Of a DNA stretch of 64,000 bases, positions 35,308-44,069 are shown one piece after another. The notes below the pieces were generated by a model. It did no database searches. It saw only the letters and a program-made list of their open reading frames with translations, and was not told the origin of the DNA. Source of the DNA: Pseudomonadota bacterium (lineage in GTDB: Bacteria > Pseudomonadota > Gammaproteobacteria > Steroidobacterales > Steroidobacteraceae); the NCBI GenBank assembly GCA_023457495.1, contig JAEWLQ010000059.1:62001-126000 (forward strand). The letters are read 5' to 3'. Position 1 is the first letter of the stretch. Every line of letters starts with the position of its first letter. Made by a program: the position numbers and the translations under genes.

Positions 35308-36686
35308 TGCCCGCCCCGCAACTCGCGCAGGCACGCGTCCAGATGTTCGAGCAGCAGATCCGCATGCGCGGCGGTGGTGACAGGCGAGCACAGCATCATG
35401 TTGTGAAAGGGCGTGAGCAATACGCCGCGGTTGAGCAGATAGAGATGTATCACGTGTTCGAGCTCCGGCCACGCGGCGCGTTCGGACTCGACGCCGTTGC
35501 GCGGCGGCGCGCCGAAGCCGAACTCGAGCCGCGCGCCGACGCGCGCCACGTGCCATTCGAGCTCCTGCGTCATGAACACACGCGCGAGGCCTTCCGATAG
35601 ATAGTTAGCCGCCGATTCCATGGCCTCATAGTTGTCCGGAGTCATGAGCTCGTCGAGGCAGGCCTCGAGACAGGCCAGCGCCAGCGCATTGGCGGAAAGC
35701 GTCGTGCCCATGCCGGAATGCCCGCCCGCACGCTCCTGCTGCACGCGGCGCATGCCGGCCTCGACCTCCGCGGTGAAACCGAACACCGCGCACGGCATGC
35801 CGCCGGCGATCGCCTTGCCGCAGACCCAGATGTCCGGCTCGAGCTTCCGTGCGCGCGCATACCCACCGCGCGCCGTCGACAACGTGTGTGTCTCGTCGAC
35901 GATGAACAACACGCCGTGTTTGCGGGTGAGCTCGCGCAACGTTCGCAGGAAGCCCGCTTCCGGCAGCACCATGCCGATGTTCGTCATCACGGGCTCGGCG
36001 ATGAGCGCCGCCGTCTGCCCGCGCGCGAGCACGCGCTCGACGGCCGCCGCATCGTTGAAGGGAACCGCGTCCGTGGTGACGCTGACGTCGTGATTCAGGC
36101 CGATGAGTCCGGCGCGCGCCCGGGTGGCGCCATCTGTGTTTCCCGGCGCCGCGCGTACCAGCGTTTCGTCCACCGTGCCGTGATAACAACCATCGAACAC
36201 GAGCACGCGCGGCCGGTCCGTGATCGCACGCGCCCACCGCAACGCGTATCGATTCGCGTCGCTGGCGGTCTGCGTCACCTGCCAGAAAGGCAGACCAAAG
36301 GTCGCGGCGAGCTTTTCGCCGACGCGCGCCACGCGCTCGGCGGGAAGCATCGAGGTGATACCCAGCGCGCCCGCCTCGGCCAGCGCCCGCGCGATCGCCG
36401 GCGCCGAATGCCCGAACATTGCGCCCGTATCGCCGAAGCAGAAATCGACGTACGTCCTGCCGTCGACGTCTTCGAGCTCCACGCCCTGCGCGCGGCGCAC
36501 GAACAGGGGATGCGGGGTCGCCCAGTCGCCCATCCAGTGCATCGGCACGCCGTTCAGCCAGTGCGCGGCGCTGGCGCGCGCGAGCCGCGCGGATTCCGGG
36601 TGAGCCGAGACGAAGGCCGCGCGCTCCCGTTCGCCCAGGCGCCGCAGCGCCTCAGTGTCGATGCCGGAACGCCGCGCGTGATTCAT
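35304..36686 (-). CDS. Class III PLP-dependent aminotransferase
   Basis: 460 residues of fold type I. PLP contacts: FIVDETHT (Asp264) and VCGKAIAGG with the Schiff-base lysine K291; the segment DFCFGDTGAMFGHSAPAI is like glutamate-1-semialdehyde-type aminotransferases. The start ATG 36686 (MNHARRSGIDTEALRRL) begins the homologous region. Overlap with the following glutamine-synthetase-like gene by 4 bp implies coupled expression. It may transaminate an amine or amino acid that the partner conjugates; inference. Confidence 0.88.
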   Translation of the reverse strand: MNHARRSGIDTEALRRLGERERAAFVSAHPESARLARASAAHWLNGVPMHWMGDWATPHPLFVRRAQGVELEDVDGRTYVDFCFGDTGAMFGHSAPAIARALAEAGALGITSMLPAERVARVGEKLAATFGLPFWQVTQTASDANRYALRWARAITDRPRVLVFDGCYHGTVDETLVRAAPGNTDGATRARAGLIGLNHDVSVTTDAVPFNDAAAVERVLARGQTAALIAEPVMTNIGMVLPEAGFLRTLRELTRKHGVLFIVDETHTLSTARGGYARARKLEPDIWVCGKAIAGGMPCAVFGFTAEVEAGMRRVQQERAGGHSGMGTTLSANALALACLEACLDELMTPDNYEAMESAANYLSEGLARVFMTQELEWHVARVGARLEFGFGAPPRNGVESERAAWPELEHVIHLYLLNRGVLLTPFHNMMLCSPVTTAAHADLLLEHLDACLRELRGGQ

Positions 36687-36700
36687 GGCGGCGAAGGACG

Positions 36701-37105
36701 TCAGCGGCGCGATGAGCGCCGTTTGGCGGGAGCGGCCTTTTTGGCTTTCGCGCGCGAGGCGGTCTTGCGCACCGGACTCGGCTTCGCCGCGGCCGGCTTG
36801 GCGCTCTCGGTCTTGGCGGAGTCGGCCTTGGAGTCGGCCTTGGCCTCGGACTTGGTTTCCGTCTTGGCCTCGCTCTTCGACTCGTCCTTCTCGGAGCCGG
36901 CGAGATTGCGCTTGTTTTCCTTGTCGGACTTGAAGTCCGTCTCGTACCAGCCCGAGCCCTTGAGCCGGAACACCGGCGCGGACATGAGCTTGCGCAGCCC
37001 GGGCTTGTGACAGCTCGGGCACTTGGTCAGCGGCTTATCGCTGATCTTCTGCAAGACTTCGTCGTGATACCCGCACTTGGGGCATTCGTATTCGTAGAAC
37101 GGCAT
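36701..37105 (-). CDS. FmdB-type zinc-ribbon protein
   Basis: 134 residues. The N-terminus MPFYEYECPKCG with a second CPSC pair (Cys8, 11, 29 and 32) is the FmdB/CxxC zinc ribbon. The C-terminal half is a low-complexity Lys/Ser/Ala/Glu tail (~60-134), longer than in most members. Role unknown; often annotated as a putative regulatory protein. It lies between clpB and the aminotransferase on the same strand. Confidence 0.88.
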   Translation of the reverse strand: MPFYEYECPKCGYHDEVLQKISDKPLTKCPSCHKPGLRKLMSAPVFRLKGSGWYETDFKSDKENKRNLAGSEKDESKSEAKTETKSEAKADSKADSAKTESAKPAAAKPSPVRKTASRAKAKKAAPAKRRSSRR

Positions 37106-37176
37106 GGAACCCTCGAACGAAAGGCGCGGGGATTATAAACAAGCCCCGCGCCGCCATTCGCCCGGCCTTTGTGCTG

Positions 37177-39753
37177 TTATGCCTTGGCGAACTCCAGCCC
37201 GTTGCCGCTTGCGGTCGCGCGGACACGATCGCCGGAACCGAACTTGCCCGACAGGATCGCCTGCGCCAACGGGTTCTCAACCTGTTGCTGGATCGCGCGC
37301 TTGAGCGGCCGCGCGCCGTACACCGGGTCGTAGCCCGCCTCGCCCAGCTTGTCGCGCGCCGCCTCGTCGAGCGTGAGCTCGATGTTGCGGTCGAGCAGCC
37401 GGCGCTTGAGCTGGCCGAGCTGGATGTCGACGATCGCACGGATCTGCGCCACGCCCAGCGGATGGAACACGCAGATGTCGTCGATGCGGTTGATGAACTC
37501 CGGCCGGAAGTTCTGCTGCACCACTTCCATGACCGCGGCCTTCATCTCCGCGTAGCGCGCTTCACCCGCGTACTGCTGGATCTCCTGCGAGCCCAGGTTC
37601 GACGTCATGATGATCACGGTGTTGCGGAAGTCGACGGTGCGACCCTGACCATCCGTGAGGCGGCCATCGTCGAGCACCTGCAGCAGCACGTTGAACACGT
37701 CCGGGTGCGCCTTCTCCACCTCGTCTAACAAGATGACCGCGTACGGGCGACGACGCACGGCCTCGGTCAGATAGCCGCCCTCTTCGTAGCCCACGTATCC
37801 CGGCGGCGCGCCGATGAGCCGCGCCACGGAGTGTTTCTCCATGAACTCGGACATGTCGATGCGCACCATCGACTCTTCGGTGTCGAACAGGAATTCGGCG
37901 AGCGCCTTGCAGAGCTCGGTCTTGCCGACGCCGGTGGGGCCGAGGAACAAGAACGAGCCGTTCGGCCGGCGCGGATCCGCGAGTCCGGCGCGCGAGCGGC
38001 GGATCGCATTCGAGACGATCTTCACCGCCTCGTCCTGGCCGACCACGCGCTTGGAGAGCGCCTCTTCCATGCGCAACAGTTTTTCCTTCTCGCCCTCGAG
38101 CATCTTCGAGACCGGAATGCCGGTCCACTTCGAGACGACCTCAGCGATTTCCTCGTCGGTCACCTTGTTGCGGACGAGCTGGGTTTCCTTGGTCTCGGCG
38201 AGCTGCGCCTGCTGGAGTTTCTTCTCGAGCCCCGGCAGCACTTCGTATTGGAAACGCGCGACGGCGGTCAGGTCGCCCTTGCGGCGCGCGGCATCCATCT
38301 CGAGCTTCGCCTTCTCGATCTCCTCGCGCACCGAGGCCGCGCCCTGCAGCGACGCCTTCTCGCTCTTCCAGACCTCTTCGAGGTCCGCGTATTCCTTCTC
38401 CAGCTGCCGGAGGTTTTCCTGCAGCGCGGCGAGGCGCTTCTTGGTGGCCTCGTCCTTCTCTTTCTTCAGCGCTTCCTGCTCGATCTTGAGCTGGATGATA
38501 CGACGCTCGAGCTTGTCGAGCGGCTCGGGCTTGGAGTCGATCTCCATGCGGATGCGCGCGCCGGCCTCGTCGATCAGGTCGATGGCCTTGTCCGGAAGCT
38601 GGCGATCCGAGATGTAACGATGCGAAAGCGTCGCCGCCGCGACGATCGCGGGATCCGTGATGTCGACGCCGTGATGCACTTCGTAACGCTCCTGCAGTCC
38701 GCGCAGGATCGCGATGGTGTCTTCCACCGACGGCTCGTCGACCAGCACTTTCTGGAAGCGGCGCTCGAGCGCGGCGTCCTTCTCGATGTACTTGCGGTAT
38801 TCGTCGAGCGTGGTCGCGCCGACGCAATGCAGCTCGCCGCGCGCGAGTGCGGGCTTGAGCATGTTGCCGGCGTCCATGGCGCCCTCGGCCTTGCCGGCGC
38901 CGACCATGGTGTGCAGCTCGTCGATGAACAGGATGATCTGGCCTTCCTGCTTGGCGAGATCGTTGAGCACGCCCTTCAAGCGCTCTTCGAATTCGCCGCG
39001 GAACTTCGCGCCCGCGATCAGCGCGCCCATGTCGAGCGCGAGGATGCGCTTGTTCTTGAGGCCCTCGGGCACTTCGCCGTTGATGATGCGTTGCGCGAGG
39101 CCTTCCACAATCGCGGTCTTGCCGACGCCCGGCTCGCCGATGAGCACCGGGTTGTTCTTCGTGCGGCGCGCGAGCACCTGCACCGTGCGACGAATCTCAT
39201 CGTCGCGGCCGATGACCGGATCCAGCTTGCCGCTGGTCGCGCGCGCGGTGAGATCGATGGTGTATTTCTCGAGCGCGCCGCGTTTCTCCTCGGCCTGCGG
39301 ATCGTTCACGGCTTCACCGCCGCGAATCTGGTCGATGGCCTGTTCGATGCCGGCTTTCGAGGCGCCCGCGTCCTTGAGCAATCTCGCGAGCGTGTGTTTG
39401 TCCTCGAACGAGGCGAGCACGAACAGCTCGGTCGGGATGTAGTCGTCCTTGCGCTGCTGCGCGAGTTTGTCGGTGACGTTGAGCAGGCGGTTGAGGTCCT
39501 GCGAGACGTGGACGTCCCCGGGCGTACCCTGCACCTGCGGTAGTTTGTCGATGGCCGCGTCGAGGTCCTTGCGCAGCTTCGCGACATTCGCGCCGGCCTT
39601 GACGAGCAATGGTCGCGTCGTGCCGTCCTGCTGGTCGAGCAGGGCCGCAAACACGTGCGCCGGCTCCATGAACTGGTTGTCATGTCCGACGGCCAAAGAT
39701 TGGGCATCAGCCAGTGCCGATTGGAACCGGCTGGTAAGTCTTTCCATACGCAT
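37177..39753 (-). CDS. clpB: ATP-dependent disaggregase ClpB
   Basis: 858 residues: the Clp N domain (1-145, MRMERLTSRFQSALADAQSLA), AAA1 with Walker A GEPGVGKT (206-213), the coiled-coil M domain (~405-525, rich in Glu/Lys) and AAA2 with GPTGVGKT, ending in a D2 small domain. The middle domain identifies ClpB rather than ClpA. With DnaK it resolubilises aggregates after heat stress. The start aligns with the E. coli start (MRLDRLT). A heat-shock-type promoter lies directly upstream. Confidence 0.97.
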   Translation of the reverse strand: MRMERLTSRFQSALADAQSLAVGHDNQFMEPAHVFAALLDQQDGTTRPLLVKAGANVAKLRKDLDAAIDKLPQVQGTPGDVHVSQDLNRLLNVTDKLAQQRKDDYIPTELFVLASFEDKHTLARLLKDAGASKAGIEQAIDQIRGGEAVNDPQAEEKRGALEKYTIDLTARATSGKLDPVIGRDDEIRRTVQVLARRTKNNPVLIGEPGVGKTAIVEGLAQRIINGEVPEGLKNKRILALDMGALIAGAKFRGEFEERLKGVLNDLAKQEGQIILFIDELHTMVGAGKAEGAMDAGNMLKPALARGELHCVGATTLDEYRKYIEKDAALERRFQKVLVDEPSVEDTIAILRGLQERYEVHHGVDITDPAIVAAATLSHRYISDRQLPDKAIDLIDEAGARIRMEIDSKPEPLDKLERRIIQLKIEQEALKKEKDEATKKRLAALQENLRQLEKEYADLEEVWKSEKASLQGAASVREEIEKAKLEMDAARRKGDLTAVARFQYEVLPGLEKKLQQAQLAETKETQLVRNKVTDEEIAEVVSKWTGIPVSKMLEGEKEKLLRMEEALSKRVVGQDEAVKIVSNAIRRSRAGLADPRRPNGSFLFLGPTGVGKTELCKALAEFLFDTEESMVRIDMSEFMEKHSVARLIGAPPGYVGYEEGGYLTEAVRRRPYAVILLDEVEKAHPDVFNVLLQVLDDGRLTDGQGRTVDFRNTVIIMTSNLGSQEIQQYAGEARYAEMKAAVMEVVQQNFRPEFINRIDDICVFHPLGVAQIRAIVDIQLGQLKRRLLDRNIELTLDEAARDKLGEAGYDPVYGARPLKRAIQQQVENPLAQAILSGKFGSGDRVRATASGNGLEFAKA

Positions 39754-39762
39754 AGGCCGGCA

Positions 39763-39791
39763 ACTTGGGGCCCGGGCCGTTGCCGTTCAAG
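39763..39791 (-). promoter_or_regulatory. Candidate sigma-32 promoter of clpB
   Basis: CTTGAAC (39791-39785), 14 nt, then CCCCAAGT (39770-39763): a good match to the heat-shock consensus CTTGAAA N13-15 CCCCATnT. Its -10 element ends only 9 nt before the clpB ATG, so the predicted transcript would have almost no leader. Confidence 0.5.
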
Positions 39792-39816
39792 CCCCGGATC
39801 GGCCGAATACGGAATA

Positions 39817-40758
39817 TTACGAACCCGACCTACAGTTCCTCGGCATGTACCGGTCAGGGACGTCACTGCCCAGGTACCCCTCCGAGTGCGTCCATCCGCG
39901 CGGCGTAGCTGCATTGCCGCACACCCAACGCATGTCTCCATCCTGGTTGGCCGCGGGCGTGATGGCCATGCGCTGGCCATGGATCTTCGGGTTCGCTTGC
40001 CCGCCGAATGTGATGACGACGCTGCCGGTGAATACCTCGACTTTCTCGACGAATTTGCCGTTCGGGATACCACCCGGAATGTCCGCCTGCTCCGCCCAGC
40101 GGTGCTCGGAAATCCAGATCTCCTCGACCCGCGCCTTGGCGGCGCTCGCGAGGTTCAACCCCTCGGTCACCTGCGACCGGATCGAGTAGTCCTGGTAGGC
40201 CGGGATCGCGATGGCGGCGAGGATGCTGCTGCCGAAGAAGCCGACGCCGAGCATCACGCCCAACATCGGGCCGACCCCCGTGCCGCCGTTGCGTTCGATG
40301 CGCCTGGCACGTTTGTCGGGTTGGTTCGTGAAGCTCGATGGGACGTCGCGGATGACCTTCCGGACCCGGCGCCAGTAAAGCGAGCTCGCGAATACCGAAA
40401 GCACCGCCCCGGGCGCGAAAAGCACCACGATGACGATGAGCGCCGAAACCGCTGGAGAAGGTTTCATTGCGCCGATCAGGAGGCTGGCGAGCAGCGCCGT
40501 GAAGATCGGCAGCAGGAGCAGATGGGCCAACCCCACGCCGAACATCTTCCGGTACAGGAACCACCACGACGTCACGAAGAACGCCGGCCAGTGCCAGCCC
40601 GCCTTCCAGCCGCCTTGGTCGAACTGCTCGAATCGGGGCAGGTAATAGTCCTTGTTCCGGCCGATGGCGAGTTCGTAGTCGAACTGCTGCTGCTGCTCGG
40701 GACTCGCGGCCGACGCGGCAGGACCTGCCGAAGCCTGGGCATACGGATTCGTCGACAT
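39817..40758 (-). CDS. DUF2628 membrane protein fused to a type IV pilin-like domain
   Basis: 313 residues. The N-terminal half is DUF2628-like: a polar segment, then WHWPAFFVTSWWFLYRKMFG and two hydrophobic helices to ~130. The C-terminal half (~175-313) opens with a hydrophobic helix, AAIAIPAYQDYSIRSQVTEG, nearly identical to the PilA helix in this window (AIAIPAYQDYTIRSQVTEG), and ends with the pilin-type CGNAATP and a second Cys. There is no leader peptide or prepilin cleavage site at the protein N-terminus and no Glu5 equivalent, so it should not enter a pilus. GAGGGAGG precedes the start. Function unknown. Confidence 0.85.
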   Translation of the reverse strand: MSTNPYAQASAGPAASAASPEQQQQFDYELAIGRNKDYYLPRFEQFDQGGWKAGWHWPAFFVTSWWFLYRKMFGVGLAHLLLLPIFTALLASLLIGAMKPSPAVSALIVIVVLFAPGAVLSVFASSLYWRRVRKVIRDVPSSFTNQPDKRARRIERNGGTGVGPMLGVMLGVGFFGSSILAAIAIPAYQDYSIRSQVTEGLNLASAAKARVEEIWISEHRWAEQADIPGGIPNGKFVEKVEVFTGSVVITFGGQANPKIHGQRMAITPAANQDGDMRWVCGNAATPRGWTHSEGYLGSDVPDRYMPRNCRSGS

Positions 40759-40794
40759 CGTGTCCTCCCTCGAACCGATTCTTCGGAACGCTTC

Positions 40795-41601
40795 TTAGTG
40801 AGCGTTGTTTTCCGCCAGGGCAATGATGGCAATACCGCAGCCGATCAGCAAAACCTGCATGACGCTCGAGCGCGGATCGATCCGCCGGTGCAGACCCGGG
40901 ATCAGGTCCGCCACCGCGACGTACAGCAGGCTCGCCGCGGCCACCGCCAGCGCGAACGGCAGCACGCTCAGGGCCGTTCCGAGCGCGAAATAGCCGATGA
41001 CGCCGCCAACCACCGCCGTGAGGCTGGTCAGTAGATTGAACCCGAGGGCGCGGCGGCGCGACATGCCCGAATGCAGCAGCACGGCGAAGTTGCCGACTTC
41101 CTGCGGGATCTCGTGGGCCATGATGGCGAGCGCGGTGACGAAGCCGAGGTGGACGTCGGTGAGGAAGGCTGCGGCGATCAGCACGCCGTCGAGAACGTTG
41201 TGCAGGGCATCGCCGATGAGGACGAGCGAGCCGCTGGCTTTCTGGCGAGCTTGATCGTGGGCGTGATTGTGCTGGTGCGCATCGGCGACCGTGTGCTCGT
41301 GGCAATGGTCGTCGTGGCAATGGCGCCAGAGCAGGAATTTTTCCAGAACGAAGAACAGCGCGATGCCGGCGATGAGCGCGATGCCGACCTGGTGCACGTT
41401 GCCGATGCCTGCTCCTTCGACGGCGTGTGGGATCAGCGCGAGCAACGCGGCGCCTAACAAGGCGCCGGTGGCGAACGAGACCAGGTGGGGCAACGCCGCT
41501 TCACGCGAGCGCGCGGGCAATGCGAGGAAGGTGCCGGCCGCGAGAACGGACAGAACACCTGAAACCGTGGTGGCGAGGATGATCCAGAGGAGAGTGGTCA
41601 A
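40795..41601 (-). CDS. ZIP-family divalent metal transporter
   Basis: 268 residues with about eight membrane helices. Metal-site helices show GDALHNVLDGVLIA (H-N-x-x-D) and MAHEIPQEVGNFAVLLHSG (HEIPQE). The cytoplasmic loop at ~92-118 is histidine-rich (CHDDHCHEHTVADAHQHNHA), as expected for zinc binding. It probably carries Zn2+ or a similar metal into the cytoplasm. It stands just upstream of the DUF2628-pilin gene on the same strand. Confidence 0.93.
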   Translation of the reverse strand: MTTLLWIILATTVSGVLSVLAAGTFLALPARSREAALPHLVSFATGALLGAALLALIPHAVEGAGIGNVHQVGIALIAGIALFFVLEKFLLWRHCHDDHCHEHTVADAHQHNHAHDQARQKASGSLVLIGDALHNVLDGVLIAAAFLTDVHLGFVTALAIMAHEIPQEVGNFAVLLHSGMSRRRALGFNLLTSLTAVVGGVIGYFALGTALSVLPFALAVAAASLLYVAVADLIPGLHRRIDPRSSVMQVLLIGCGIAIIALAENNAH

Positions 41602-41821
41602 AGCGGGCGGATGCTAGCACGGGTGGCAATGAAGACACGTCCTTCCAGGGCTGGTTGAGCGCGCTGAATGCACCCGCGTGCGCGGCGCAGGGCATTGGAC
41701 GGGTCACAGGTGTCCGCCGTCCAATTGCCCCTGTCCAATGCCGTCGAGCGAGCCTGCCGCCGACGCAGCGGAGGACCGAGATGCCACATGAGCGACCCGT
41801 CGACACGCGCCGGCTCATTAG

Positions 41822-42526
41822 TTAGGCCGCCTTCGCGGAGTTTGCGGGTCGTCGAATCCCCGTCCACAACAACAGACCGATCATCCAGAATTCGCCGACC
41901 GTGGCCAGAATCGGCAGCGCCGCGATCCAGATTCCGGCATTCGGCGCCAGCACCGGCACGAAGGCATTCACCACATACCCGACACCGCCGAGCACGAGAA
42001 TCCAGCCGAACACTCGATGACCACGGCCAAATTCCGCCTTCCACACCAACCAGCCCATCGGGATCAGCCACAGGCCGAAGAACACGTTTCCGACCTGCCA
42101 CAATCGGCCGCTGATGAGCATGAGAAGGTGACTCGTCGACGCATCGAAGCCGGTCGGGGCGAGCGCGACATCGAGGGCGGCGCCCATCAGTGCCGAGCTG
42201 GCGAGAACGACGATCGAGTTGACCATTCCGAAGAGGGCGAGCGTTCCGGCCGCGAAAGGATCGGTGTTACGGAACAGCTTCGCGAACCAGACCGACGCAA
42301 GCGCCTGAAAGGTGGCCAGACCCATCTCGAGCGCGATGCCGGTTCGCGCAAGGTCAGTTCGTTCCAGCAGGTTCGCCAATGTCTGCGCAGGATCGCCAGG
42401 AGTGAAAAGCTGGGGCCGGATCATCATGAATCCGAGGCCACCGGTGATCGCCAGCCCGATATAGAAAACGCCGGTCAGCAGGCGATCGATACGGCCATTT
42501 GCAGAACTCGAGAGCGACGTCGTCAT
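41822..42526 (-). CDS. DUF4386 family membrane protein
   Basis: 234 residues with six hydrophobic segments; DRLLTGVFYIGLAITGGLGFMM at the start and SSALMGAALDVALAPTGF in the middle match DUF4386 proteins, which have no known function. Divergent from a TetR regulator, with an operator-like inverted pair between them, so it is the likely target of that regulator. Confidence 0.85.
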   Translation of the reverse strand: MTTSLSSSANGRIDRLLTGVFYIGLAITGGLGFMMIRPQLFTPGDPAQTLANLLERTDLARTGIALEMGLATFQALASVWFAKLFRNTDPFAAGTLALFGMVNSIVVLASSALMGAALDVALAPTGFDASTSHLLMLISGRLWQVGNVFFGLWLIPMGWLVWKAEFGRGHRVFGWILVLGGVGYVVNAFVPVLAPNAGIWIAALPILATVGEFWMIGLLLWTGIRRPANSAKAA

Positions 42527-42536
42527 TTAACTTTCC

Positions 42537-42581
42537 CTTACGCTGTAAGTTACGCGCGGGCAGTTCACCATACAGTGTAAG
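42537..42581. promoter_or_regulatory. Candidate TetR operator: two inverted CTTACxCTGTA sites
   Basis: CTTACGCTGTAAG at 42537-42549 is itself a dyad (CTTAC/GTAAG); a second copy, CTTACACTGTATG, is inverted at 42569-42581. Both lie in the 78-bp gap between the divergent DUF4386 and TetR genes, the usual place for an autoregulated TetR operator. Confidence 0.65.
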
Positions 42582-42604
42582 ATTCCCGCAAGAGGTATTT
42601 GACG

Positions 42605-43288
42605 TTGGCCAGAAGAACCGCCCGTGTGCTGACGCGTGAACGCGTGCTCGAGGCCGCGATGAAGACGGCGGATCGCGCGGGTCTGCAGGCGCTCAGCATG
42701 CGTCGTCTCGGCAAGGAGCTGGGCATCGAGGCGATGTCGCTCTACCACCATCTGCCCGGCAAGGAAGGATTGCTCGACGGCCTGGCCGATGCACTCATCG
42801 GCGAAATTTCCGAGGCCGTGGCGCGACGTCCCCCGGAGCTGCTAGCGGACTGGAAATCCGACTTGCGGAGCCGGTGTCTGGCCGCGCGAGCGGTGGTGCT
42901 GCGTCATCCATGGGCGCCTGCGTTGTTCGCTTCACGCGGGTCCATCCCGCCAGCCCTCTATCTATACGTCGATGGGATCGTGGCGTTGCTGGTGAAGGCG
43001 GGTTTCAGTTACCAGATTGCGCATCGTGCTTTGCACGCGCTTGGCAGCATGTTGTTTGGCTTCGTGCAGGAGCTTTTCAGCCCTCCGGCATCGGGCGGCA
43101 AGTTGAACGCGGCCGATGCCGAGGCTGCGTTCGCGCAAATGGCCGCGGCGCTTCCCAATATCGCCGCCATGGTTGCGTCGGAAATTCATGACGCGGACGA
43201 TCCAACCATCGGCTGGTGCGATAGTCAGACCGAGTTCGAATTCACGCTGGATCTGCTCCTGGACGGCCTCGCGCGAATTCGAGGTTGA
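42605..43288 (+). CDS. TetR-family transcriptional regulator
   Basis: 227 residues. The N-terminal helix-turn-helix is VLEAAMKTADRAGLQALSMRRLGKELGIEAMSLYHHLPGKEGLL (~12-58), which resembles the TetR/AcrR subgroup with a YHH instead of YYH motif; a helical ligand domain follows. The start is probably TTG 42605, 9 nt after AGAGG; TTG 42599 is in frame but too close to that site. Likely represses its own gene and the divergent DUF4386 gene. Confidence 0.9.
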   Translation: MARRTARVLTRERVLEAAMKTADRAGLQALSMRRLGKELGIEAMSLYHHLPGKEGLLDGLADALIGEISEAVARRPPELLADWKSDLRSRCLAARAVVLRHPWAPALFASRGSIPPALYLYVDGIVALLVKAGFSYQIAHRALHALGSMLFGFVQELFSPPASGGKLNAADAEAAFAQMAAALPNIAAMVASEIHDADDPTIGWCDSQTEFEFTLDLLLDGLARIRG

Positions 43289-43322
43289 GAAATTCGCGAG
43301 CAGGACGTCGCAGCAAGAAGCG

Positions 43323-44069
43323 CTACGTCCTCCAGATGAGCGCAGCCAACCTTCCGCCCTTTCCATCCCGCCGATGCGAATAGAATCGCGCGCGATCCGC
43401 GAAAGTGCACCATTGACCGCCACTCGTCTCGCCGATGCCGAGTGCAGTGAGCCGCCGCCGAGCGAGCCCCGGCAGGTCGGCGTCCCAGCGGCCGCGCGGG
43501 TTGCGCGCGAACATTTCTGTGGCATCCGGATCCGTCCTCTCAAATGCCTCGCGCACTTCTTCACCCACCTCGAAATGCTCACGCGAGATCGCGGGCCCCA
43601 GCCACGCGCACAGCTCGCCCGGCGCGACACCCATCGCGCGCACCGTGTTCTCGATCACGCCGTTCGCGAGTCCGCGCCAACCCGCATGGGCTGCGCCGAT
43701 AGTTTGACCATCGCGGCTCGCGAACAGGACCGGCAGGCAATCCGCGACCATGATCACGCACACGCGATTGGCGGAGCGCGTGAACGACGCGTCCGCGGTA
43801 ACCGGCGTCTCGGAGGCTCGTGCGATATCGAGATCGACCACGTCGACGCCGTGCACTTGATTGAGCCACGCGGGTTCCGTTGGCAATCGCAGCTTCTCGC
43901 GCAGCAGTGCGCGATTGGCCGCGACGGATTCGGGCGCGTCGCCCACGTGCGTGGCGACATTGAATGAGTCCCACGGAGCGACGCTCACCCCGCCCAGTCG
44001 TGTAGTGAAAGCCGCGCGCACGCCCGGAGGCGCGCCCCACTCGAACTCGAGCAACGAAGCATCGCTCAT
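43323..44069 (-). CDS. pgeF: Peptidoglycan editing factor PgeF (YfiH, laccase-domain)
   Basis: 248 residues. The conserved metal-site residues are visible: His73 (NQVHG), Cys111 (VADCLPV) and His128 (AAHAGWRG). PgeF removes wrongly incorporated L-Ser containing muropeptide precursors; homologues were earlier called polyphenol oxidases. It overlaps rluD by 4 bp, the usual bamD / rluD-pgeF arrangement. Confidence 0.95.
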   Translation of the reverse strand: MSDASLLEFEWGAPPGVRAAFTTRLGGVSVAPWDSFNVATHVGDAPESVAANRALLREKLRLPTEPAWLNQVHGVDVVDLDIARASETPVTADASFTRSANRVCVIMVADCLPVLFASRDGQTIGAAHAGWRGLANGVIENTVRAMGVAPGELCAWLGPAISREHFEVGEEVREAFERTDPDATEMFARNPRGRWDADLPGLARRRLTALGIGETSGGQWCTFADRARFYSHRRDGKGGRLAALIWRT

